Shown here: piece by piece, positions 17,016-25,885 of the stretch
Position numbering within the stretch: position 1 is the stretch's first letter
Layout of the letters: each line of letters opens with the position of its first letter
Assembly: GCF_000723885.1 (NCBI RefSeq)
Contig: NZ_CCDG010000038.1
Span: 24,715 to 88,714, forward strand
Direction of reading: 5' to 3'
Source of the DNA: Paenibacillus camerounensis
GTDB taxonomy: Bacteria; Bacillota; Bacilli; Paenibacillales; Paenibacillaceae
Length of the DNA stretch: 64,000 nt
Made by a program: the position numbers and the translations under genes
Notes under the pieces: model-generated
Told to the model about the DNA's origin: nothing
Databases searched by the model: none
What the model saw: the letters and a program-made list of their open reading frames with translations, nothing else

Positions 17016-18563
17016 CTAATATTTCTTCCGGTACAGCCTGTAGCCGACCGTTAGCAGTACCCCGAACAAGAGCAGTGCGACGGCAATGACAACAATGAAG
17101 AATTTATTCTGCACGCTGAACAGTGCCTTGAAGCTCTGATACTGCTCTTCCTGGTATTCAAAATCACTGCTCACCGCCTCCGGCATATAGTCGACGTTTA
17201 TCGGACTGCCGTTTACTCTGATTACACCGCCTGCGGAGTCCACCGTGTAGGTGTCGGTAACCACTTTATGCCCCGTCTGTTTATAGTCGGCAAAAGTGAT
17301 CCAGTAGCTGTTAACAGTCTGCAGCAGCGCCTCAAGCCCCGCTTTATCCTCCGGCAGGTTCACCGTCACAGCCGTATCTGCCGGCAGCTGCGGCACAGCT
17401 TTGCCTTCATGCTTAAGCCCGCTCAGAAATTCCGGCGTTACACTGTATAGCGAAGAGGCAAACGCTGTAGAAACATTGGTCTCCTCCCGGTGGATCACAT
17501 CCTCATCCTGAAACAGCACCACTGAGTCAAAAAAGCTCATGCCTGCCGCCGCATACTCCTTATCATAGGTCCAGCTGATATCTGCACCCATGCCCAGCGG
17601 GGCAATGCCGTTATCCGCCAGCAGATTGAGGAAGCTGTTCATCTTCCCGTTTAATGTAAGGTCGCTGCTGTTGATGGAAGGCATCACCACAGGCGCATTG
17701 ACCAGAATACTGCCGTTCTTCGACTGTACTGCCTTAAGGGCTTCCAGATACCGCTGCATGGCCGGAAAGTCTGTATTGCTGAATACCGGACGCACACTGG
17801 CGATAAACGGCACACCGGCTTCATACAGCCGGCCGGCCAGCTCCTCCAGCAGTGCCAGATCAGAGAACGGGTAGATCTCTTTAATTACCAGATACGTCTG
17901 TGCAGGAGCACCGGCTCCGAGCCAATCCTTCAGCACCTCTAACATCGCCAGCTTTCCGGCATTACCTGCTTCCAGATAGGGGACGTAGGTGAACCTGCCG
18001 GAGCTGACCGCGTAGGGCACTTCTGTTCCGCTGCCTGTTAGCGACAGGCTGCCGTATGCCCGCTCCGCGCTGCTTGCCGCAATATAAGGAACCTGGCGCA
18101 GCATGAGGCTCTCTTCCCGGAACAATCCAAAAGTCAGCTTAGCGCTCTCCTCCGCGATCATGCCGGTATTCAGCTTCATTGCCTGCTTCATTACGTCCGG
18201 CGGATTATAGCCGACATGCAGATACTGCCCCTTATAGCCGGCAATATCCTCTTCAGCTGCTTTACTGACAGCCAGCTCCCGGTCGTTAATGACGGTAATC
18301 ACGTTAGAGAATCCCTTCATCGCACCCTGCTCATAATGATTAAGGGATATCAGGGTAACCTGCATGTGATACGCAGCAAGCTGACGCTGCAGTTCGGGAA
18401 TATTGCCCCCGCGCGGCGTGCCTGAAGCCAGGCTGTCATAGAGCAGCAATACCCTCGGCTGCTCCGCAGATGCCTGCCCTGTGGCTCCTGCAGGTGCCGC
18501 AGGCAGCAGCAGGAGCGCCATCAGCAGCAGCGGCAGCAGTAAGTTCCGCCTGCAGCTGCTCAT
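17016..18563 (-). CDS. YdaL-like DUF2334 protein (deacetylase-like, exported)
   Basis: A 515-residue protein with a signal peptide (residues 1-27), a large extracellular domain and one C-terminal helix (about 487-508) ending in a basic RLYRKKY tail. The domain has RVLLLYDSLASGTPR near the start and AGVPFIASVRPVF in the middle, features of DUF2334, a family distantly related to polysaccharide deacetylases. The start codon overlaps the previous gene's stop as ATGA, so the two are translationally coupled. Its place between a membrane transferase and the synthase suggests it modifies the polymer at the cell surface. The exact reaction is unknown. Confidence 0.82.
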   Translation of the reverse strand: MSSCRRNLLLPLLLMALLLLPAAPAGATGQASAEQPRVLLLYDSLASGTPRGGNIPELQRQLAAYHMQVTLISLNHYEQGAMKGFSNVITVINDRELAVSKAAEEDIAGYKGQYLHVGYNPPDVMKQAMKLNTGMIAEESAKLTFGLFREESLMLRQVPYIAASSAERAYGSLSLTGSGTEVPYAVSSGRFTYVPYLEAGNAGKLAMLEVLKDWLGAGAPAQTYLVIKEIYPFSDLALLEELAGRLYEAGVPFIASVRPVFSNTDFPAMQRYLEALKAVQSKNGSILVNAPVVMPSINSSDLTLNGKMNSFLNLLADNGIAPLGMGADISWTYDKEYAAAGMSFFDSVVLFQDEDVIHREETNVSTAFASSLYSVTPEFLSGLKHEGKAVPQLPADTAVTVNLPEDKAGLEALLQTVNSYWITFADYKQTGHKVVTDTYTVDSAGGVIRVNGSPINVDYMPEAVSSDFEYQEEQYQSFKALFSVQNKFFIVVIAVALLLFGVLLTVGYRLYRKKY

Positions 18564-20095
18564 GCGCTGACACCCTTCTGCACCTTCTGCATACGCGGCG
18601 CCACCCCGGCTGCCGGCTCACGGCTGCCGGACACTCTGCGCCCGATCACACCGCTTACCGCCAGAACGGAGACAAGATCAAAGGCCAGCGTGAACAGAAA
18701 TTCATGCTTGGAGATATCCGCATCACCCGCACCGATAATGGAGACCATAATACCCGACAAGCCTACTGCCATACTCGCAACGATCAGCGCCATCCGCTGC
18801 ATCCCCCGGGGATCGCGTGCCTTGAGCGCCTGGATGAAGGAGGGCATGTACAGCCCGATTACCAGCGCCATCCATAGCAGGATGAACCCGAAGGTTTTGG
18901 GGGCCAGAATACCCTTAAGCAGGCTGTAAAGTGCAAAAAAGTGACTCTGCGCCCGGAAATCCATGCCCGCTGACTGCTCATAATTCCCCATTGCCGCAGG
19001 CTTGATCGTAAAAGCGCTTTGTGCAGCCACATCAAGGATAGAGCTGAACTGGTCAGGATTTGCAAGATAATATTTCAGAATTGAGACAAAGCCGTATTTA
19101 CTGTAGAACTCCTTTTCCAGAAGCGGAGAGTTCACATCAACAGTCCCGTACTGCTCATAATATATATTATTTTTGAGAATAGCGTACTGCTCATCGATCC
19201 CGAACGATTTCAGCGACGTTTCCGGATTGGCCGAATCCTTCAGCACCCCGCGGGTCATCGCATGATACTGGTTGATATTGACGAACTCTTTTGAAATATT
19301 GAGATAGGTAAGCACTCCCGAGGTCATTAGAAGGATCAGCGAGATCAGCGTCAGTCCGCGGAATATACGGTCCCTTCTTACCCAGAACAGCATGATGCCG
19401 AGCACCGCCAGAATAATGCCCACGGGGGCGTTCTGCTGCTTGGAGGTGGTCAGGAGCAGCCCGCTGATGAGAAACAGGGCCAGCAAGAAATAATCATTGT
19501 ACCGTTTGCGGTACAGCAGCAGCCACGCCGCAAAAACGTACAGCATCATAATCAGCACAATGCTCTCACTGTAGAAGGAATTGAAATAAGCCGTATAACC
19601 GGTATCGCCAAATACAAAAACGGCAACAAGCGCGCACAGCATCCCCTGCTTCCGCGTCATACGGCACGTAATAGCTTCTACCAGCAGATAAACGGCAAGC
19701 ACATAGAGCAGAGTGTAAATGGCTGCCTGAAAACGGATGTCGAACACGGTGCTGCTGAACAGCAGCTTATTCAGGCCGATAGCCAGCTTAATGAATATGG
19801 ACTGGGACGAGTCGAGCGTTGCCCCGTTCTCGTTAAAATATTGATAGATTCCGAAATGCTTCACAAAATAACCAAAGTACTGGCTGTCATAATCCGGCTG
19901 GCTGAAGTAAAGCCCGTTGCTGTAGATATTGCGGAAATAATCGCCGTTATCCGCCATCCCGATATAAGGAGCTGTAAACAGCGCAATTACCGTAATAAGC
20001 AATACCCCGAAGGCCGCAAGAAAGGCCGGGGACGTCCGGAGGCCGGCAAGCCTAATGCTCTGCCGCAGGGTTGTTGTCACAGTGTTGTAGATCAT
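18560..20095 (-). CDS. Polytopic membrane protein, GT-C-like, in the exopolysaccharide operon
   Basis: A 511-residue protein with about eleven hydrophobic helices. After the first helix it has PYIGMADNGDYFRNIYSNGL, an acidic first loop (Asp-Asn-Gly-Asp) like the catalytic loop of GT-C lipid-linked glycosyltransferases. The large loop at about residues 265-360 is extracytoplasmic. It has no counterpart in the five-gene B. subtilis ydaJKLMN operon and so may add a branch or modify the polymer. ATG after GAAGGTGAATCCGC. The GT-C assignment is inference from topology and the acidic loop; related hypothetical hexose transferases exist in Paenibacillus. Confidence 0.7.
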   Translation of the reverse strand: MIYNTVTTTLRQSIRLAGLRTSPAFLAAFGVLLITVIALFTAPYIGMADNGDYFRNIYSNGLYFSQPDYDSQYFGYFVKHFGIYQYFNENGATLDSSQSIFIKLAIGLNKLLFSSTVFDIRFQAAIYTLLYVLAVYLLVEAITCRMTRKQGMLCALVAVFVFGDTGYTAYFNSFYSESIVLIMMLYVFAAWLLLYRKRYNDYFLLALFLISGLLLTTSKQQNAPVGIILAVLGIMLFWVRRDRIFRGLTLISLILLMTSGVLTYLNISKEFVNINQYHAMTRGVLKDSANPETSLKSFGIDEQYAILKNNIYYEQYGTVDVNSPLLEKEFYSKYGFVSILKYYLANPDQFSSILDVAAQSAFTIKPAAMGNYEQSAGMDFRAQSHFFALYSLLKGILAPKTFGFILLWMALVIGLYMPSFIQALKARDPRGMQRMALIVASMAVGLSGIMVSIIGAGDADISKHEFLFTLAFDLVSVLAVSGVIGRRVSGSREPAAGVAPRMQKVQKGVSA

Positions 20096-20130
20096 GCGGA
20101 TTCACCTTCGTTATTGTTCGTTATAGTTCA

Positions 20131-21276
20131 TTACCTGGGGGAATAGGAATACGCGAGTAATGCCATCAGATTGTCGAAGGAGTACGCCTGTCCGGTTCCC
20201 GTGTCCCCAAACCCGCCGTACAGCGGGCTGGCCGGATCAGTAATCCTGAACTCGTTCATCCGTTCTATGCCTGCGGCATAAAGCGGCGCATCCCCAGCTG
20301 CCGCCCCGATCATCGCTGTCAGCGCATAGATGGCCGTAGAGCGTATATCATTTGCCGGCTGCCCTTCGCGCGTATATTGCCCGTAGAGCGTACCGGCCTC
20401 AACCTGCTCCCTGATATAGCGGAGACTCTCCGGGTTCTGCCGGCCAACCTCAGTCAGATTCAGAATGCTCAGCAGCGCTTCTACTGTATTGATGTTCTCC
20501 GAGCTGTACGTCCCCGTTGTGTAATTAAATCTCGTCTCATAGAAGGGAAAATCATCTGACAAATAACCGCCCTCCATAATTTCACTCATATTATGCATCA
20601 AAATACCCTTAGATCCGCTATCAATCGACAAATTTCGCAAAACACTCAGCTTAATATAACATAAAGTTATAAACTCGTTGTTATTATGGTAATAATTGTC
20701 GTATATGTCAAACATATAATTATCTTTACTATTATTATTGTAAAACTGCCTGGAATAATAGGATGCCTCTTCCTTGTACTCAGGCTCCGCAAACCGTTCT
20801 CCCGCCTCATATAAGGCTTCGATCATCCGCAGATCATCCACGGCGGCATTAACGGTATACCGTTTATCCAGCTTGGGGCTATACCGGTAGCTGAAGCCGC
20901 CCTCCATGCCGAATACCTGCTTGCCCAGCTCCCATTGTCTGGAGAATTCCTCTGCCTCGCTATTGCGTACTGCGCTCAGCATCATCAGTGAGGCCGATTC
21001 ACTCAGGACTTCATGGCCGGTGGAGACTTCTGCCGTCTGGTCCGTATCAATCAAATTCGTATAAACCCCGTAAGGGCCTGTAAGCTTATCTGTTATGAAA
21101 GTATAAAGCTGGCGCTCTTCCTCAAGAATCCCTTCCGGCGGCTGAGCCGGGGCCGGTGATGTCCGGGATGTGGCTGCTGCAGTTGCCTGCGGCGCAGGCT
21201 CTGCCTTATTGCTGCAGCCGGCAAGAAGGGCTAGAACCGTCAGGCAGGCAACTAATATGCTGCGTCCTTTATCCAA
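20131..21276 (-). CDS. YdaJ-like lipoprotein, glycoside hydrolase family 8-like
   Basis: A 381-residue lipoprotein with lipobox LLAGC (Cys 21) and an Ala/Pro linker, then an (alpha/alpha)6-type domain. GHEVLSESASLMML (about residues 89-102) resembles the GH8 motif holding the acid Glu (SEGxgYGM), and NAAVDDLRMIEAL (about 150-162) resembles the following Asp-containing motif. GH8 partners of cellulose-like synthases (BcsZ) trim the polymer outside the membrane. Start is TTG at 21276 with GAGGAG seven bases upstream. It is the first gene of the operon, matching ydaJ. Part of the coding region (20600-20760) is unusually AT-rich and Asn/Tyr-rich. Confidence 0.82.
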   Translation of the reverse strand: MDKGRSILVACLTVLALLAGCSNKAEPAPQATAAATSRTSPAPAQPPEGILEEERQLYTFITDKLTGPYGVYTNLIDTDQTAEVSTGHEVLSESASLMMLSAVRNSEAEEFSRQWELGKQVFGMEGGFSYRYSPKLDKRYTVNAAVDDLRMIEALYEAGERFAEPEYKEEASYYSRQFYNNNSKDNYMFDIYDNYYHNNNEFITLCYIKLSVLRNLSIDSGSKGILMHNMSEIMEGGYLSDDFPFYETRFNYTTGTYSSENINTVEALLSILNLTEVGRQNPESLRYIREQVEAGTLYGQYTREGQPANDIRSTAIYALTAMIGAAAGDAPLYAAGIERMNEFRITDPASPLYGGFGDTGTGQAYSFDNLMALLAYSYSPR

Positions 21277-21327
21277 ATCACCACTCCTCTACAAAAGGGG
21301 TTTTTTGCCGTTAAGTATATTACGGTT

Positions 21328-21357
21328 ATATAAGTCACAAAGTTGAATCTATTTCAA
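21328..21357 (-). promoter_or_regulatory. Candidate sigma-A promoter of the exopolysaccharide operon
   Basis: On the minus strand TTGAAA (21357-21352) is followed after 18 bases by TTATAT (21333-21328), about 50 bases upstream of the first gene, in an AT-rich stretch. Spacing is one base over optimum. Confidence 0.4.
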
Positions 21358-21430
21358 ATCATTTTGTGCCAAAACGATAAAATGATTCCTTTTTCCTAGT
21401 CACACTCCGAATTTTTTATTTTAACCGTAC

Positions 21431-21468
21431 AAAAAAGGGCTGCCCGGGGTTTGTACCCCGGGCAGCCC
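21431..21468 (-). terminator. Terminator of the K+ channel operon
   Basis: GGGCTGCCCGGGG (21437-21449) and CCCCGGGCAGCCC (21456-21468) form a perfect 13-bp stem around TTTGTA. The minus-strand transcript then meets TTTTTT. It ends the 25784-21487 operon. Confidence 0.95.
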
Positions 21469-21486
21469 TGCTGACAGCAGCCTATT

Positions 21487-22503
21487 TTATTTCCCTGTAA
21501 TTCTGCGGTAAGTTTCTTCATCAGACACAATATACAATCTGGCATCTGCCGGAACCGGCAGGTTAAGCTTGCGGTTGATACCGAGATCTCCGCGGTCGGA
21601 CAGCAGGGTGGCGCCCTGCAGCAGCAGCGCCTGAAAGGCATCACCGTAGGTCTTCCAGTCTGTATTCAGCGGCACCTCATAGATATCATCGCCATGCTGA
21701 CGGCTGAGCAGCTGGCTGATGACCTCGGAATTGCCTTCCTGCAGCGCCGATCTTACGGCCAGCCTGGAGACAGCATCATGTGACACCACGAACTCATTCA
21801 CCTGGACATGCCGGAAATTCTGGATATTCTTTTCCTGCATTATCTCTACTGTTGTATGTACCTGCGGAGCGATCCGCTCTATGCTGGAGACAATCAGCAG
21901 CGATTTGCCGTCAATCAGGGAAGACTCATCTATGCGGATATCACCGAATACAATGGCTGCCCTGGCGCTTCCAATTGAAGCCTTCAGCAGAATCTCATCA
22001 CTTGAGGCGTCACCGCTGATAAAGTGCACCTGCTCCATCTGCTCCAGCGGATGCCGGCCGGTCTCGTCAATGATGACAATCCGGCATTTCGGCGCGTAGC
22101 ACAGGATCTCATCCACAGCAGCCTGTGTTTTCCGGCTCCAGTTGATCAGCACCACATGGTCCGATCCATGAAAGCTCAAGGTCCCAGCTCCTCTCCTTCT
22201 CTGCATCTCCCCAAAAGCCTCAACAACCTTGCCGATAACAAGGCTTAAGAGGCCGATACCGAAAATGTATAAGAAAATCGTAAATACCTTTCCCGGAAGC
22301 GAAGCCGCATAAAAATCACCGTAGCCGACGGTAGACATCGTTGTCATAACCCAATAGAAGGCATTAAACCAGCTGCTGAAGGTATCCGGTTCAAGCATAT
22401 AGGCAAGGGTCGCACTCAGCACAACGAAACTAAGGATCATGATGGCAACGGTTCTTCTTTTCAGCGCAATCAGCTTGCCGGATATTTTGAGGAGAAAATG
22501 CAC
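21487..22503 (-). CDS. Two-helix potassium channel with RCK/TrkA domain
   Basis: A 338-residue channel. Helix 1 (residues about 17-36), a pore helix and the selectivity filter TVGYGD (59-64), and helix 2 (about 70-90) precede a TrkA-N/RCK domain with HVVLINWSRKTQAAVDEIL in place of the usual GxGxxG loop and VHFISGDASSDEIL. This is the YugO/MthK class in which four subunits gate K+ flow in response to a bound ligand. Start is GTG after GGGGGAGGCAG. Last gene of a six-gene operon with a DUF350 protein and an ATP-grasp ligase. The RCK glycine loop looks degenerate (NWSRKT), so NAD binding is doubtful. Confidence 0.88.
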   Translation of the reverse strand: MHFLLKISGKLIALKRRTVAIMILSFVVLSATLAYMLEPDTFSSWFNAFYWVMTTMSTVGYGDFYAASLPGKVFTIFLYIFGIGLLSLVIGKVVEAFGEMQRRRGAGTLSFHGSDHVVLINWSRKTQAAVDEILCYAPKCRIVIIDETGRHPLEQMEQVHFISGDASSDEILLKASIGSARAAIVFGDIRIDESSLIDGKSLLIVSSIERIAPQVHTTVEIMQEKNIQNFRHVQVNEFVVSHDAVSRLAVRSALQEGNSEVISQLLSRQHGDDIYEVPLNTDWKTYGDAFQALLLQGATLLSDRGDLGINRKLNLPVPADARLYIVSDEETYRRITGK

Positions 22504-22582
22504 CTGCCTCCCCCTCTTCCTTAAGGTAGTAGGGCTGCCGTCCCGCTTCCGGCGGGCAGACAGCCGCAGACGCGCACAGCTG

Positions 22583-22984
22583 TTAAATAATCAGGCTGCT
22601 TACCGCAAACGAGGTTCCGATGAACACCAGACAAAGCATAGTGCCCACAGCTGTATTGCCTTTTTCCAGCTCCTTGGAGATTCTGAACCCCGGAGTAAAC
22701 AGCTCGAATATCCAATATGCAGCAATCAGACATACATATCCTACCGCAAACCACAGCATCATGTGCCAGATCGACGTGTTTGTGTATGCCGCTACACCCA
22801 GGACAATCGCCGTAGCCAGGAACTTGCCGCCGAGCGCAAGCGCCACAGCGACGTTGCCTTTTTTGATTTCATCCATGTCCTTGAACGGAGTCATCAGGGT
22901 AAAGACAACCATGCCCAGCACCTGCAGCAGAATAATGGTCAAGACACTGACTGCCAAATTTATAACTATCGTCAATTCGCCCAC
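22583..22984 (-). CDS. DUF350 (YjfL-family) membrane protein
   Basis: A 133-residue protein made of two similar halves, each with two helices (about residues 5-30, 47-65, 71-92 and 110-131). Each half has a conserved short acidic/GN stretch after a helix: DEIKKGNVAVALALGG and KELEKGNTAVGTMLCL. The repeated KGNxAVxxxL motif is characteristic of DUF350. The biochemical role is unknown. The GTG start overlaps the lipoprotein gene by 13 bases. DUF350 genes recur with glutathionylspermidine-synthase-like ligases (compare the E. coli yjfL and yjfC neighbourhood). Confidence 0.88.
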   Translation of the reverse strand: MGELTIVINLAVSVLTIILLQVLGMVVFTLMTPFKDMDEIKKGNVAVALALGGKFLATAIVLGVAAYTNTSIWHMMLWFAVGYVCLIAAYWIFELFTPGFRISKELEKGNTAVGTMLCLVFIGTSFAVSSLII

Positions 22985-23613
22985 CCCCGAAATTTCGCAT
23001 AAGCCGAATCATAATCGGCAAAATCATGCACTTCCTCCAGCACTACTGAGGCTGTTTTTGCTTTTTCCAGTGCCGTGTAGCGCGCATCGTCTATCGGCTG
23101 CTTGATCCGGTTGCCCGAGGGCAGCTCAAGCACAGCGAAATTCCTTGTCTTCTCCTGATATTTGGTCTTGTAGACCCCTACAAGATCAACATCGGTTGTG
23201 ATTGACACCTTCAGGTTCTTCAGATCCTCCGCAGCAGTGTTCTGGTCCGGATAGGATTTAAGTGTTGTCCATTCGGACAGCCGGACCTCATTCTTCTGAT
23301 CTGCAGAGGTAATCATCTCGGCATCCATATACTGCAGCGTCCAGATTGTGTCGCCCGTAGCGTAGTTACCGTCATTGGGGAGCAGCTCGTTATCCGGCAG
23401 CACCGTCATATCGCTGCCGATCAGATCGCCCACCGTGCTCTCTACCACCCGGTAATCCCAGGGCACGCGCGACACACTGTCAGTGGTCTCCGCAGTCCCG
23501 GTGTGAAATACGCTTCCCTCATTGCTCGAGCAGGCGCCAAGCAGCAGCACCGCAAACAGCAGCATGCCAAGCATTGCCGCCAGCCGATTTAAATTCCTTT
23601 TATTCCTGTCCAA
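22972..23613 (-). CDS. Lipoprotein of unknown function in the ATP-grasp/DUF350 operon
   Basis: A 213-residue lipoprotein with a basic n-region (MDRNKRNLNR), a hydrophobic segment and lipobox LLGAC (Cys 28). The mature part is acidic and probably beta-rich; I see no catalytic motif and recognise no family. The TTG start lies inside the end of the ATP-grasp gene (14-base overlap) behind GGAGTGAGGGAGC, so translation is coupled. Its position between the ligase and DUF350 genes suggests it works with them at the outer face of the membrane, perhaps as the surface partner of the modified peptide or channel. This role is inference. Confidence 0.78.
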   Translation of the reverse strand: MDRNKRNLNRLAAMLGMLLFAVLLLGACSSNEGSVFHTGTAETTDSVSRVPWDYRVVESTVGDLIGSDMTVLPDNELLPNDGNYATGDTIWTLQYMDAEMITSADQKNEVRLSEWTTLKSYPDQNTAAEDLKNLKVSITTDVDLVGVYKTKYQEKTRNFAVLELPSGNRIKQPIDDARYTALEKAKTASVVLEEVHDFADYDSAYAKFRGWAN

Positions 23614-24817
23614 GCTCCCTCACTCCTAACGCAATAAAATGACTCGCATTGCCTGTAATGGGTCCGCCTGCCCGCCCGAGCAGCCCGCAGGGCTGTCCGT
23701 TAATCATGAACATGCCGGTCAGCAGGTGAAGCTCTCCCTCTGCAGACTGAATACGGGCCAGCTCAGCCCGCTTCTGGTATACGGTCGGGAACAGTGTACT
23801 GCTGTCGAAGCCCTCTTCGTCTTCCAGCTCCAGCTCACCGCTGTCGTCGAACAGCCGGACAGAGCCGCCTTCGCGGCCGAACACGGATTTCGATACGAAG
23901 CTTCCGGAGAATACCGGCTTATTATAGGTAGGCAGAATATAACGGGATATCGCCTCACGTTCCTCCTCATTGTATAGCAGCCCCAGTTCATACATCCCCC
24001 ATACGGCGGCAACCAGGCCCTTGGACTGCAGCAAAATGCTATGAGGCCCGTTGAACAGCTTCAGGCTCCCCGTCTCAATAGCATAGGCCAGCGCATCTCC
24101 AGCTTCATCTACTGCCATCCATTCCTTCGGATACAAGGCGAACATCCGCTCAATTCTGCGGTTCTGCCCGTCGTACACGCGTCCCTGATCTAGCCATAGA
24201 TCCAGGCAGTCTATACATGTAACATCCAGGCCGCTGTGCCGCACCAGTGCCTCAATCGTTCCTGAATCCTCCTGGTGGGAGCCGTAGGCAACGCAGGCAG
24301 CGGTGTCAGGACGCTCAATCCCCCACGCTGCAGCCAGCAGCTCCTTCATTGCCCCGTTCGGGCTGCTGATTCCGGCCTGCTCACAGATCCACGGTGTTGC
24401 AATTGAGGCCTCCACATAACCCGTGGGTGTATCTGCGTTCAATTCCAGCAGCTTAATGGCCCCTTCATCCGACACGGCAAAATCAAACCGGGCATAACGG
24501 CTGATAAGGCCCGGCTCCGGCAGCGGCGTATCATCCAGCATCTGCCACAGCACAGGCGGAATGCCCAGCAGCTCATACAGATCCTGCCGGCGGTGGACAT
24601 AACGCACCGCTTTGTCCAGAACACCCCACAGCTTCTCTGAGGCAGCAGCCAGCTCCCTGTATGTCCCGGCTGACATTACCGCAATCGCATCCAGCCAGTA
24701 TTCCTCCTCCTCCAGATCAGCCCAGGTGAAGCCCAGCTCCCGGAGCTGCTCAACCCTGGGCGCGCGTTCAAGCGCCGAATGGTCCAGCAGCTCAAAGACT
24801 TTCTTCTCCCGGCTCAT
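23600..24817 (-). CDS. Glutathionylspermidine synthase-like ATP-grasp ligase
   Basis: A 405-residue member of the GspS C-terminal/YgiC/YjfC family, which joins a carboxylate to an amine using ATP. Recognisable segments are RFDFAVSDEGAIKLLELNAD (about residues 112-131) with the PTGYVEA continuation, YNKPVFSGSFVSKSVFGREG (about 297-316) where the ATP-binding Lys lies, and NASHFIALGV at the end. It lacks the N-terminal amidase of true GspS. Firmicutes usually make no glutathione, so the real substrate is probably a peptide or protein amide bond. The ATG overlaps the stop of the Ser/Gly-rich protein gene by four bases (ATGA). Confidence 0.88.
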   Translation of the reverse strand: MSREKKVFELLDHSALERAPRVEQLRELGFTWADLEEEEYWLDAIAVMSAGTYRELAAASEKLWGVLDKAVRYVHRRQDLYELLGIPPVLWQMLDDTPLPEPGLISRYARFDFAVSDEGAIKLLELNADTPTGYVEASIATPWICEQAGISSPNGAMKELLAAAWGIERPDTAACVAYGSHQEDSGTIEALVRHSGLDVTCIDCLDLWLDQGRVYDGQNRRIERMFALYPKEWMAVDEAGDALAYAIETGSLKLFNGPHSILLQSKGLVAAVWGMYELGLLYNEEEREAISRYILPTYNKPVFSGSFVSKSVFGREGGSVRLFDDSGELELEDEEGFDSSTLFPTVYQKRAELARIQSAEGELHLLTGMFMINGQPCGLLGRAGGPITGNASHFIALGVRELGQE

Positions 24818-25536
24818 CCGCCGAAACCGCTGCTTCTGCCTGAGCTCTTGGAGGATGAACTCTTGGAGCTTCCTGATTTAACAGAGGAGCTTGACTTGCT
24901 GCCTGAGCTTGACGAGCCTAGTCCGCTTGAGGTTCCGCCGACGCCGCCGGCCGAGGACGAGCCTCTGCGGGTAATCGAGCCGGTCGATGAGGTGGAAGTT
25001 TTAGGCTTCACTACAGATCCGGCAACCTGCTTGTTCTGAAAGCTTCCGCTGTTGTACGCCGGCGGCTTATAGGAGGTCCGTGTCCCTCCGTAGTAGGTTG
25101 GCCGGTCATTATACCAGCCCCTGGAGGAATAGTTAGACCCGCTGTTGAACAGCATGTGATAGAGCAGCACATCATCCCAGCCGAAGCCGTTGCTGTAGCC
25201 GCCGTAATTATTGATTACCGTTGTATTGCCGGAAGTGACGACTCCGCCTCCTTCCTGTACAGTCTCCTCCGTATTATCCTCCGGATATGGAATGTTCCAG
25301 TCTACATTCGCATCGAAATAGGCTTTGACCTCTTCGGATGACCAGGATACCAGCTGCGGCTCCCCGCTTGAGCTGTTTGCCGCATGGACGCCTCCGGGAA
25401 TGAACATGGCATTCGCCAGCAGGGCAATGCCAAGTGACGTTGACAGCACACGCAGCGGCTTTCCTTCCGTGCTCAGCAATCTGGGCCCGCTGCTGTCTCT
25501 GGCGGGTTCCTTGGCTTGTTTATCTTCCTTCTCCAC
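24814..25536 (-). CDS. Exported Ser/Gly-rich protein ending in Gly-Gly; possible ligase substrate
   Basis: A 240-residue protein. Residues 25-50 are a hydrophobic export segment ending VHAAN, preceded by a charged cytoplasmic stretch. The middle is Tyr/Asn/Gly-rich. From about residue 180 the tail is nearly all Ser, Gly and Lys and ends SGRSSGFGG. I recognise no enzyme fold. Start is GTG after AAAGGAGACAACGATT, and its stop overlaps the ATP-grasp ligase start, the tightest coupling in the operon. E. coli ygiB/yjfM genes beside ygiC/yjfC ligases also encode small exported proteins, so a ligase-substrate relation is a reasonable hypothesis, not shown here. Confidence 0.75.
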   Translation of the reverse strand: MEKEDKQAKEPARDSSGPRLLSTEGKPLRVLSTSLGIALLANAMFIPGGVHAANSSSGEPQLVSWSSEEVKAYFDANVDWNIPYPEDNTEETVQEGGGVVTSGNTTVINNYGGYSNGFGWDDVLLYHMLFNSGSNYSSRGWYNDRPTYYGGTRTSYKPPAYNSGSFQNKQVAGSVVKPKTSTSSTGSITRRGSSSAGGVGGTSSGLGSSSSGSKSSSSVKSGSSKSSSSKSSGRSSGFGG

Positions 25537-25565
25537 AATCGTTGTCTCCTTTCCCTGCAGTTGCT

Positions 25566-25784
25566 TTACTCCGCGGTGCGCATCGGCACCAGGAGGAGTT
25601 CAAGCTTACCCTGATCTACATTCAGCCTGCCCTCAACCGTCTCATATTCCCGGCTGCCGACCACAATGTAATTGACATGCTCCAGGGCCGTAATCATATT
25701 CATGCTCCACATCCGCTCCTCAATCACCTTCAAGTCACCTTCTGGCAGCTTTTCAAACAGAACGACACTAAGTCCATTGTCCAC
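25566..25784 (-). CDS. Small 72-aa protein, first gene of the ATP-grasp operon
   Basis: A soluble 72-residue protein (MDNGLSVVLFEKLPEGDLKV) with mixed alpha/beta character and no motif I recognise. It starts at GTG with AGGAAGGAAG about a dozen bases before it, which is a long spacing. The gap to the Ser/Gly-rich protein gene is 29 bases in the same direction, so it probably leads the operon. Composition and codon use match its neighbours. Confidence 0.6.
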   Translation of the reverse strand: MDNGLSVVLFEKLPEGDLKVIEERMWSMNMITALEHVNYIVVGSREYETVEGRLNVDQGKLELLLVPMRTAE

Positions 25785-25885
25785 TGAAATTACACTTCCT
25801 TCCTGTTAACTATTACGCTTTTGATACGCAACTTTCCTCTTTTCGTTTCATCCTCCGCAGATCTGCAAACCCAGCTCTCCGGTAT

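Noticed and set aside
13597..21276. Bacterial cellulose (bcs) operon
   Set aside because: The synthase lacks PilZ and the gene set (DUF2334, degenerate GGDEF, GH8-like lipoprotein) fits the yda type; product is unknown.
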